A stretch of 45,135 bases of DNA from Branchiostoma floridae (Eukaryota > Chordata > Leptocardii > Amphioxiformes > Branchiostomatidae): assembly GCF_000003815.2 (NCBI RefSeq), contig NC_049987.1:4589146-4634280 (forward strand), written 5' to 3'. Shown here one piece after another: positions 12,501-24,500 of the stretch. The notes below the pieces were generated by a model. That model worked only from the letters and a program-made list of their open reading frames with translations. It was not told where the DNA came from and ran no database searches. Every line of letters begins with the position of its first letter. Position 1 is the first letter of the stretch. The position numbers and the translations under genes were made by a program.

Positions 12501-15500
12501 CAAGTAATCGATTCAATCCTCAGGTGAATTGAAAACCATGGCAGAGCCCAGAACTTTGCAAAACTTAATAACAGTATGTAAAACAAGCAAAAACTTAACT
12601 TTGGCTTTGGGATATACATGTAAGTTAAGTAGGCTTTTCAATTTCAAGTCTACAAAATGTAGTTCCCTTTTAAGAGCTAATCCACAACAGAACCCATCAA
12701 CCATTCCTCAACAAAGTACAACAAAAATTCAGTTCATATACAAATTCATTTCCTACAAATTGTACATCAGAGAGAGAGAGAGATTCTGTATATTTTCAAT
12801 GCACAGTAGTCTGTGACACAAACCTTGTACCTATGCAGAGTGGAGATGCCCATATATACCAACCTTGTAGCTATACAGAGTGGAGATGCCCATATATCAT
12901 ACCTTGTAGCTATGCAGAGTGGAGATGCCCATATATCATACCTTGTAGCTATGCAGAGTGGAGATGCCCATATATACAAACCTTGTAGCTATGCAGAGTG
13001 GAGATGCCCATATATACTAACCTTGTAGCTATGCAGAGTGGAGATGCCCATATATACAAACCTTGTAGCTATGCAGAGTGGAGATGCCCATATATACTAA
13101 CCTTGTAGCTATGCAGAGTGGAGATGCCCATATATACCAACCTTGTACCTATGCAGAGTGGAGATGCCCATATATACCAACCTTGTAGCTATGCAGAGTG
13201 GAGATGCCCATATATACCAACCTTGTAGCTATGCAGAGTGGAGATGCCCATATATACCAACCTTGTACCTATGCAGAGTGGAGATGCCCATATATACCAA
13301 CCTTGTAGCTATGCAGAGTGGAGATGCCCATCTTGGCCATGACCTTGCTGATGCCTGTCTGCGAGGCCTGGATGTAGTTGGCCATGATGTGCTGCTCGCT
13401 CAGCGGGGGGTCCAGCAGCCGCTGGTCACGCAGGTTGATCACGCTCTCGTACACCAGGTACGGACAGATGGCATCCGCGCCGTAACCTAGCAACAAGCAC
13501 AGGTGGTGCACCTCTCTGTGGACAGAAAAAGATATGGTAACCATTTTTTCTCTGATAAAGTTTTTAGAAACTTAGGTGCTGCAAGGTGTTATTGATGTCA
13601 GGGTGTATACTTTATTTGAGTTTACTGCACAGATTGATGGGAAAATGTCATATTCAGTAAGGTAGTGCTACAGTTCTAGGAACTATACAATTGTTTTTGC
13701 GTACAACATTTTTACTGTTCTGAGGGATTTTGTAATTTATGGTGATTCATAAGTTTGTGGACAATGCCTGTGGGGGACACTAGCAATTTCACAGATTTAA
13801 GCAAGAAAGTAGAAGTCCTTCATTTAGGCAAAATCAACCGGGGAAAGATAAGAAAATAATGTAATGGATAAAAGCCTCTGAAGTTGTACATGGGGATGTT
13901 CTGAATGTTTATGTCAAAATGTAAAAACTGCACATGTGGGATGTCGATTTTCCGCATGTTCCAAACTGAGATTCGGTTGGTGTAAAATTGAAAATACAGC
14001 AAGGAAAAACCTTGCACAGAAACCCTGGGAAGACAAGCTAGCAACCCCTCCCTTCCCTGCTACTGAAACAGCAAAGAAACTTGCAGCCCTAACATCACTA
14101 GGCACTACAATTGTCTGAAGAAACGAATGAATGTCTGTGTGGAAGGATTCTTGAATTGAACCCTGACCTTGCTTCGCCAGTCTCCAGGATGAGGCCCACC
14201 TTCAGCCTCTGTCTGGTGTTGATGAGGTAATGGTGGACGGCACCGCACACAAGCAGAGAGCTGCAGGGATGGTACAGTAAACACAGACATTACAAGTGAG
14301 AGACTGCACAATAATACTGCACGAATAACCAATCTGACTGGATATCTAGGGTAGAAAAAAAAACATAAAATAACATTTTTCATACAGTATAATATAGAAT
14401 ATATAGACAGAGATCCTGCACATACATGTCTTTGTCTGTATCTGCATCTGTATCGATACAGCCATTATAACCATCTTTAGGCGCAACACACCAGCTTAAT
14501 CCATCTCTAGAGAATCTATTCTAACAAAAATGTAGTCTGTATTTTCAGACAAATAACAATACTCAAAACCTCAATGCAAGCAAATACATAACATTTACCC
14601 ATATGGTCAAGCCTCACAGACTAGCTATGTTTGGGTGATCTATTCTTCCTCAAATAGCTTCTGATATTGTTTGACCAGCCCCTCCAGCTCTATCCTGCCA
14701 CTTGCTACATTATGTAATCAAACACCACAGGGTCTCTGCTACTTAACCAGTAACAATGGTAACAAATCCTGATTCAGATTATTGACATTACTTCTTTGGA
14801 AAGTAAGAAGAAGAGAAAGAAGAAACATATATAGCAACAAGAATATATTTCCCTTCTGTGAGGGTTGAAATAAAAATCATCAGTAAATGACTCACGCAAT
14901 AGGCACTCTCTCCTTGCATGCGGCTCGGTCAGACAGGATTAGGTAAGTGAAGCCTTCCTTCGTGGCCTGAGAGCAGTCCTCACACACACGGTTTAGGGCA
15001 GGCACCAGTCCACGGGTACCGTCTTCAACAGGATAGGTCACGTCAATGGTACAGGTCTGGTACATATGTGGAGGAGGGAAAAGAATGGTCACTATAGAGA
15101 TGCAACATTTGCAAAGAAATACTGTACATAATGTTTGCATGAACATGGTCTAACCTAACAGAGTACTAGTATACTGCTCGGTTTATTCTTACTCAAAGAC
15201 ATTCATATACATAATTATACGTGTATATGGCGACCAGTCCCTCCAGCTCTGTCCTGCCACTTGCTACACAATCAAACACCACAGTATGTCTATTACTGTA
15301 ACACCTCTGGCACAGATAAAAAATGGCAGTGATGAAGATTGCCTTTCTCCAAACTTGGAAGACTTGAAACTGAGGTACTGTCGAGATCTGAGGTTGTATG
15401 TCACTAGTTCACTTCCCATGTGTACTCACAAAAGGGTTGTAAATAATTCCATCAACTGGTATGTAACCTTACAGATATAGCAATTAGGCTACAGCAAGTC

Positions 15501-18500
15501 AATTCTTGCGCAACGTTCCTAGGCGGGTCTATGTCCCAGAAAATTTTGAAATCTAGAGACCATCTGAAACACTATTTCCTGCATTTTGAGGTGTAAATTT
15601 TGCTGGTAGACTTTTAGAAGCTTTTCAATGGCATTTGTTTTGGTGTAGAATGAGTTTCAATTTTTGTCTGTTATAGAGGACAGAATGGGGAAATTTTTTG
15701 TTTGTCCCCAGCTGCGAAATTCCGTCAAAGGACGGAAGGACGGGTGCTATAACCCCGCTGTGGCCTAACATAAACAGTCTTGACCCGTACCTTCCAGCCA
15801 TGCACCCTGGTAGCCTTGATGACCTCCAGGTCCTGTAGGGTCAACATGGGGTGCTGCAGGAACAGTCGTCTGCACTGGCCCTCGCTCGGCTCCAGGATGT
15901 TCGACTCTGGACCAATGGGACAGGCCTGGGGACAATGGACAGGTGTCAATCATGTCACAAGGATAAGTGTCCATCGATGTCATATATGCAATAATGACGA
16001 CATGAAAAGGACAGGTGTCGATTAATCATGCAACAATAGAAGGATGTTAAACAGAGATGAAGTGTCAAACATGTAACAATTGACCATGTATCAAGAGTCA
16101 AGCATGTAACAATTTATGGGTGTAGAACATGTATCATCTGTTAAACATGTAACAATTGATGGTGTCAAACATGCATCACTTGTCAAACATGTTACAATTG
16201 AAGGGTGCCAATCATTATTTAAGAGTCAAACATAAAACAATTTAGGGGTGTGAAACATGTTTCAAGTGTCAACATCTAACAATTGAAGGGTGCCAATCAT
16301 GTATCGAGTGTCAAACAATCATGTAACAATTGATGGGTGTACAACATGTAACATCTTATAGGTGTCAAACATGTGACCTTATATGTAACGGGGGCCACCC
16401 TAAGATGTTACGTTTTTTTACGCGCTCGAACTCACGCATAATAAGATCAGCAAATAATCCGTGCCATCTTAGGGCAGGAAGCATCTTAGGACGGCCCCCG
16501 TTATGTAAAGTATATTTTACAAGTTACAGACCCTTGGGCTTATGCTACAAACTAAAATTAATAGTCATTCTATCTGTCATTAATTCTAGCTGCCACCTAT
16601 TTCTAGCTTGTCGACTAGATGGAACAAAGACAGGTGTCAAACATGTAACAACTGACGGTTGTAAAAAAATTAACACTCAGTCTGATGATGTAAGAATGAA
16701 CAGGCGTCAAAGATGACAATGGACATGCTGATCAGATATTTCAGAATCTATATTCATCCATACCAGAGACATGACGACTCTCTCCCTGAATGGGTCGATG
16801 GGCGGGTTGGTGACCTGAGCAAACATCTGCTTGAAGTACTCAAACACCAGAGGGCTGTACTGAGACAGACAGGCCAGCGGAGCATCGTTACCCATGGAGC
16901 CTAGGGCCTCTTTCCTGTGGGCAAAAACATTTAGAGTTAATGGTGTGGTACAATATACATGAAGTACTGTAAATGCATTTAAATTCATAGGGAGTTAATT
17001 TTGCGGTAGCGGGAAAAAGGACTTTTCGCGGTGGTTTGAAGTTCTCAGTAGCACCATAGTCTCTTACTGCCATGGAAAATTGTTCGCGGTGGTTTTAAGT
17101 TAGCGGTGAAGCGACCACCGCAAAAACTGCGAACATTAAACTACCACGAAAGTTTCTGCATTTACAGTAAAACAAGAAAGGTAGCTAGCAAATATAAGTT
17201 CATTTTAGATTCACATGGTCTAGCCACACAACCTGATCTGTTTAGTTTTATTCAAACACATTCATATAGTGATCAGCCCCTCCAGCTCCGTCCTGCCACT
17301 TCCTACATATATCAAACACCAGAGAGTGTCTCCAGTTAATAAGACTCTTGATTTAAAAAAAATGAAACATGGCATGCTTGTGCATAATAATCGGTCAGCA
17401 AAAAAATCTGCCTGAAGTTAGGGCAATTGTCTAAAGTTAGGGAATCCTCCGTTAGGCCACACCAATTTTATTTGTTATTTCTCGGATTTCCCGACCGTAT
17501 TTTTTCCGATTTGAAAAAAAATAATTTTAATTGATGATCACACCTCGTGTTGACAAAATTTCACAGTCTGTCCTTTCTCAAAGTAACTATGGGCCTCAAA
17601 TTCCAGTAGCTGTACGTGCCTATTTTGGACGGTACGTTTATAATTTTTCTTCAAACTTTGGACTTTGCTACCAGGGACCCCCTAAATTAACTGTAACTTG
17701 AGTAAGCCCCTCAATCTTTCCTGACCCTGATTTTTTTTTCCACCGACCAACCCAATTTTTTCTGAAAAAAATCCAAAAAACAACAAATAAAATTGGTGTG
17801 GCCCTAGGAATGACAGCTTTTGATTGATGTAAGCTACATGAGCTACATTTGTGAACTCACTTGTTCTTGATCATAGGCAGCACCAGCATACTGAGGGTCT
17901 CAATAGTGTAACCATACAGGGGCAGTCGTCGGTCATCCTCCACATTCGGGTAGCGGGTGATGTTGTTGTTCACTTCATCAGTAGGTTGTGCTTTGTAGAG
18001 GTCATCCAATGTCACAAGCTGACAGAAACAAAAACAAGTTCAAATGTCAGAAGGACTACCATTGGCAGCACAGATCTGATCTTACATTGCCTCTCAAAAA
18101 AATACCAGTTAAGCCCCGGTCACAAAGCGCGTACGATTTCTTGCGCTGGTATATTCCGCATATCGTACGATGAGCGCAGTAAATCGCAGCAAAATCGTAA
18201 GCAAAATTAGCCATCGCAACGCATCGGATGGTGTTCAAAATTTTTCCAGCGTCGTACGATTTTTCACATGTGTTTCTTTTGAATAGCCGCCTGGCCGCTT
18301 TTGTGCTTCTTTAACCAACAAAATGTGGACTTAGCTGTTGAATACCTTCCTATAATATATTTAACTGTAAAAATAAATTAAAAGAGACAATGACAACAAG
18401 AGCATTACAAGAAAAGTTCAAATCAAGCGTGAGTACTGGTACGATTATCTCGGCCTGCTTGCCGGCTCTCCGTGTCAGGCTCTTTTGAAGATCGTATAAT

Positions 18501-21500
18501 GATATGCTATCATTTCAGTATCAACAAAAAGATGCCATCATACAAAACTCATATCATAAGCATTATATCATATATATTTCCGACTCATAGAGCCTGCCTT
18601 TATGTTCGAGTTGTCCCCATGGTTACTAGTATTACGATTATGGTAAACTGACCCAAGACCGACGAAAGCTTAGATTTGATCTAATTATAAACTCACGTGC
18701 ATGAAGCGATCAAACAATTGTCTGCATCACCTGTGCGGGGCGCGCTGTTCTCTGGTTGCGACTGTGGCAGTTGCGACTGATATATTTTCCCTTTTCGTCA
18801 ATATCCACAATATCAGGGAAAACTGAAACCATCACAACATGCTAACAATTCATAAATCTATAACCTCATCAGTAGACAAAAATTGCCGTAATGAAGTCTG
18901 CTATGGGGGCAAATAAAATCTTACGACGATATCGAAATTTTGAACATGTTCAAAATCCATTTCAGCTCTATTTTTCGCCATACGACGCTCCCCGATTTAC
19001 TATGATTCACTGCGATTGACGCAGGCACGCTCTTATGACCTCATCGTACGATGCACTACGCGCTTTGTGACCACGGCTTTATATACTTAAACCATTGCTT
19101 CCGATTCTCCCCCGACTTACGACGCATTGTGCTTATCCTGCGCATCGGAAGGAATCGCAAGGAATCGTACGCGCTTTGTGACCGGGGCTTTATCTTCTAC
19201 AGGTATTACACAAGGTTGTAACCTCAATGAAAGATGGAGAATGTTTTGGGCATGTCTGTGTCTGTGTGCGTCTGAGTGTGTATGTGTGTGTGTGTCTGTG
19301 TTTGCAGATATTTGCAGTCCGCAAAACTTTAGAACCTCTGAATGGATAATGATGACATTTCATAAGTGGGTAGGTGGGAAGATGAAGGACAAGGTTGATT
19401 TTGGGCCCCTGGTGTACGACCTTGGTGCTGCAGCAGAACCTATGTTTTTTGTATCTTTTGTCCTGGACATGCTATAGATGGTCTAGTTTTCTATGTTCTG
19501 GTCTTAAAAGTAGTGGACATACTATAGGGGCTCAACTGTTTTTCTGTCTTCTCTCCATAAATTGGCTGATGCTGGCTGTAGATTAATGAAAAAAAAGTTC
19601 CTACCTGCCAAAAACAATGGAAAAGCATCAACCTTGCTTGGTTTATTCTCCTGCAAACGTTTCAACAAAAACGTGCAGCCCACTGCAGTTCTAAACAAGC
19701 CACTAGGGGATCCAAACTTACACCACTTACTCCTTGCCCCAAGACTGCAATAGCTATATACCACTCAAAAATCATGACCATAGCACTTCCGAAAAACTAA
19801 GATCTCTCAGAACTTTGAAGTTCTGCTGCAGTACTCTAGAAAGCCGCCAGGTGGCCCATTATAAAACAAACAAATGACATTTCTAATTACTAATAGTTAC
19901 CTTGCTTAACCAATCCCCATGAGGTCTGGCACCAGCTATTTGTCTCTTCAGCTCAGTGTCTCCACTGATCTCACCCACCTGGGTGTCAACAAGTAGCATT
20001 CTGCCAGGCTTCAGGCGGCCCTGCAACAACACATAATACACACAACAATTACGTCGGGTTTGAGATTCACTAAACAACAGGTTTTTTTATTCACAATTAT
20101 GACAAAATCATCGCAAACGTAAGTGCCCCCATGACTGTGATCCACTTCTGGTGTACATTCCTTTTTATTTGCAGTTATTCGTGGTATAATACATGAACAA
20201 CTGGGACCGTACTGTTAACAGCAACATCTAGCATCAGGGCTCGAAATGCCTTTGTCTGCATACCTGCACTGGTGCAGGTAACATTGAAAATTACCTGCAA
20301 CAGATAAATTTTACCTGCACCACTCTGAATTTAGGAAGTATGGATCATACTTAAATTATTCAGGAACCATTGCAATTTTTTCTTAATCTATACTTTATAC
20401 TATTAGGTGGTAAGAGTTAATGCAGCTAATAACAATTCACATACACCTACATCATAGGACATTATATTTTTATAGGTATAAAACCCAGTTCATGGACCAG
20501 TGCAGGTTAGGTGCAGGTAAACATCAGAAATACCCGCACAGCACCAATTTTAGTAATTTTTACCTGCACTAACCTGCATGTGCAGGTGGTATTTCGAGCC
20601 CGGAATATGGACTAAGTACCAGTTAGAATTGACCTGAGAATGGTGACAGACAGTCACCGAAACGTCCATTGTGATCTTATGTTTTGGTTGACAAGTGCAA
20701 CTGTAATGTGGAGACTACCAAGAACAACACACATCTCTCTGCTACCAAGGAGGGGACCCAGACGTTTTTCTGGCACCGGCTAAGTTGCAACTTTAGTTTA
20801 TGTGTTGACTGACTGAGCAGTATTCTGTATTGTACATTTATGAGTACTGTAGTCTTCATTGTCATTAGTTTCCTTTGTGCAAATTCATAGTCTGTACAAA
20901 CTGAAAGTAGTTGTGCAACAGTATCAGTTCAGGGCTCGAAATTCATTTTTGGGATTAGGTGCACTGGTGTGCCCAGCTAAAAAAATTGGGTGCACCAAAA
21001 AATTTTTGGGTGCACCACTTAAATTCAAGTAATAACCTGCTAATAATAAAACTTAGTTACAAGCTATTAAATTCTTAAACAAGTACCATGACAGACATTT
21101 TTATTATCTTTCTAACACTTAGATGTCAAGAATATGATGTATACAAGTATAAGTAAGTATACTCTAGTATACTTTGATATCTTTTCATACATAAACGTAA
21201 GGAAATATTTGGGTGCACCCTGTGCAACCACAGAAAATAATTGGGTGCACAGCTCCAATTTTGGGTGCACCTGGGTGCACATGCACCCAGTATTTCGAGC
21301 CCTGCAGTTGCATTCAATTTTGGCATAAGTGCTAGAGAATGTAAGCCATCCACTCATTGGTCAAACCCATAACTGCCATTCTCTCATTGGTCAAACCGCT
21401 AATTGTGATGGACAGTCAGGATAGGACCATTTCACATTACTCTGCACTGTATTCAGTAAAAACTTTCCCCACCTTTCTCAGCACATCCTCTGGAGGGATG

Positions 21501-24500
21501 TCCAACACTCCCACCTCACTAGCCATCACCAGATAGCCCGACTTGGTCACGTAGTAGCGCGAGGGACGAAGCCCATTTCGGTCCAGGATGGAACCAATGT
21601 ACCGCCCGTCGGAGAACGTGAACAGTGCTGAAATGGCGGAATCAAGAACTCTTAGGTATGATGTGGTAATTCAAATCACAATGACGTCAAGCTCAGTAAT
21701 ATTGACAGACGTCAAGCTCAGTAATATTGACAGCCACAAGGCGATTGGCTGTGAAACTAAACACCAAATAAGGTAAGCTCATGAATATTAATTAATAATC
21801 TATACGTTCAAAAAGTGGCCTGAGGAAGACATGAACATTGTTCAGGGATAGTGGCTTATGTGTCCTGTAAGGAAATTAAGTAACATAAAAAGTGAGGACA
21901 CATTTATGAAGGTTAGACATCCATGTACAATATTCAAAGACACGTCAATCTCTACATAGGCATATGGATAAGGTTTGGAGATAACTTCCAGACGTGGAGT
22001 CAAGGAGGCCATATACGAGCGGGTCTGAAACCTTAAAACAGAAGGACTCAATAAACTCAAGAAGGGAGCAAATGAACTCTCCGGCACATGGGACCTGCTT
22101 TACAACGTAACGGACGGGACTGTAGCAGTTCTTAGGATAGTTCCTATGGTATTGGCTGGGGGACACAGGTCTGCAGGCCAACAAGCTCCGTTCAATCATC
22201 CTGGACAGGAACATGTGGAGACGCTTGTGTCACCTCTCTGAGGATGAACTGACCTGAGCTGAACTTACCATAGGAACTATCCTAACGTTTGCATACGATC
22301 TTTGTGATTTAGTGACATGCTCAACTGTTTTTTCCACTAATGCTAATTTGTACTGCCAGTTTAACCTAGAATAGTGACACTGAAGAAGAGTGATGGATGT
22401 CACTCAAAACATCCAGAAGTAATCTCCGAATCTTAGTACCAAGATGGTAGAGGCTGATTTGCCTTTAAAAATCGAGGACAATTTGAGAAGAGCCTCAAAG
22501 TGTCCTTTAAGCCCCTTCATAGACATATAACAGAACATGCATGTTAAAGGTCTCTAAACATAAAAGATAATGGTAATCCCATAGCATTTTCAAGACCATA
22601 GAATTAGAAACAGTTATCCACTTTGTTTTGAGCACGGTACTGTAAGGCAGAGCCCAATCCTCTCCGCCTACCGCCTTTTACCTCCCCAACCGAAGTCAGG
22701 TACCCTGACTTTTACACCTGGGTGGAGTGAGGAAAGTCGTGTAAAGTGCCTTTCCCAATTGTACAGCATCGGCAGCATGACGGGATTTGAACCCAGGACC
22801 CCTGGGTCCTGGCTTCAACGCCATACACCGGGCTGCAGTTACTCCATGCTCACAACAACACACTCCATAGCTACCGTAACCCCTGTCTGTAGGAGAGAGA
22901 TACTGGTGAGCAGGTTATAAGCCACTGAGGTGAAACATTCTCCACCGGAAACCAAGCAAGCCAGGCACACTGTCAGGCTTCCTAGAGATAACACAACTCA
23001 TCATGGCTACCTGGTCCATCCCAGGGCTCCATAGCACAGGCGCTCCACTGGTAGAAATCTTTCTTGCCTTTCTCCATATACTTATCATTCTGCCAGGCCT
23101 CAGGTACCATGGTCATCACAGCCTGGAATAGGGAGAGTAAATGAGACAAAGCAGTTAGAAAAGTCTGGTATCTTAGGGATCACTTAGACAGTATGTGACA
23201 CAATCTCTTGCTGTCAGGGGCTTATTGGGCCTCCTTCCTAGGAGGTCTGATGCTACGGTCCCATTTGCATCAGTGCCAGCAGAGGGTGTAGCCCTGGAAT
23301 AGCTCCGAAGCCACAAATTTGTCCCAATGGACTGCCGGATACTGGGGGTACCTCTGGGTGTCTTCACAGGTATGTCATGGCGTCTTTTTGTCTCACAGTC
23401 CCATGTTGATTTTAACTGCAAGTTAAAAATCCAGGGGCCTGGCCCTGCCCCAGAAATTGCCCTGTAGCCACAGGTGTAACCAAAAGTGTTGAAAAATAGC
23501 CCATGAAGTACCTGAAGGGACCCAGGCTGTTTTTTAAATGGGTCCGTAGCATAGCTCAAGAGAATTGTTCTTTAGATTCACCAAAGAGGCTCAGACTCTT
23601 AATCACTTTGAAAATCCATCCAAAATCCTGAGCTCAGGATTCCCTGTCACTATGGGAACCAGACATCACACATCCAACACCATGGTAACATACAGTGCTC
23701 TGGCAATGATTATTCTGTATTAGCCTGGGTACCATCCGGACAGTAGTTCGCTCTCACGTTTATTATACACTACAAAATGTTTATACAGTTACCGTAGCTT
23801 CTCGCTCTGACTTTTATCATACAGTATATTATATACAGTCGCTTCTTTGCTATTCCATCTGGGAACCTTGACATCTCTAACGTCTGGAATCATCCAAATT
23901 TTGGACTAGGGCACTGATTGGTCCTTATACATGAGCAAATTAAGGAAAGGCTGAGCGAATTAAGGAATGGGCTCAAGCTTTCGTTCAAACAGGCATTCAA
24001 ACACCCGGAACGCCTCCGTCCACTTGCGGGAGGGCCTGTTGTCATCCAACAAGCGCTCTAGAACCCATCCCTTAATAGGCTCATTAACTGAAGTCACCAC
24101 CAAAAGGTTTGAATGCACAGGTCTCCAGACTGGTAGCAGAAGCAAACATAGAAGTGAACTACTACCCGGACGGTACCCAGGCTATACATGTATGTGTCAC
24201 AGTAGAGATTGCAATTCAGGACAATCGGTGATTGTCGTCGGCCAGAAAGCGATCAGAGTTTGTCCTAGGATAGACTGCGATCAGGACCTGTCCTAGGACA
24301 TTCGATGATTCTACTAAGTACAGATTGCAATCACGATCTGTCCTAGGACAAACTCTACTGTGACATTTGTCACTCGCAATCTCTACTGTCACAGTGACAT
24401 TATGCATAAATCAACAGGAATAGGATGTGCCCAATCTCCTAACTAGCTGTGTTGGCTATCCACATGCAGATATAGCTGTCAATCAGCAAGAATATCTGTA

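Noticed and set aside
12823-13332. Array resembling a CRISPR
   Set aside because: Units are head-to-tail 39-40 bp repeats with no unique spacers, and they derive from the adjacent exon edge.
12813-13490. Long plus-strand frames through the 40-bp array
   Set aside because: Their repeated peptides are the complement of the exon-donor repeat; frame is open only because of the unit sequence. No splice or codon support.
22782-22830. tRNA gene
   Set aside because: Box B is good but no cloverleaf or acceptor stem can be drawn; fits a SINE-like repeat better.
23173-23559. 128-codon minus-strand frame
   Set aside because: Lies in repeat family B sequence, on the same strand as GOGAT but inside an intron; composition shows no recognisable domain.
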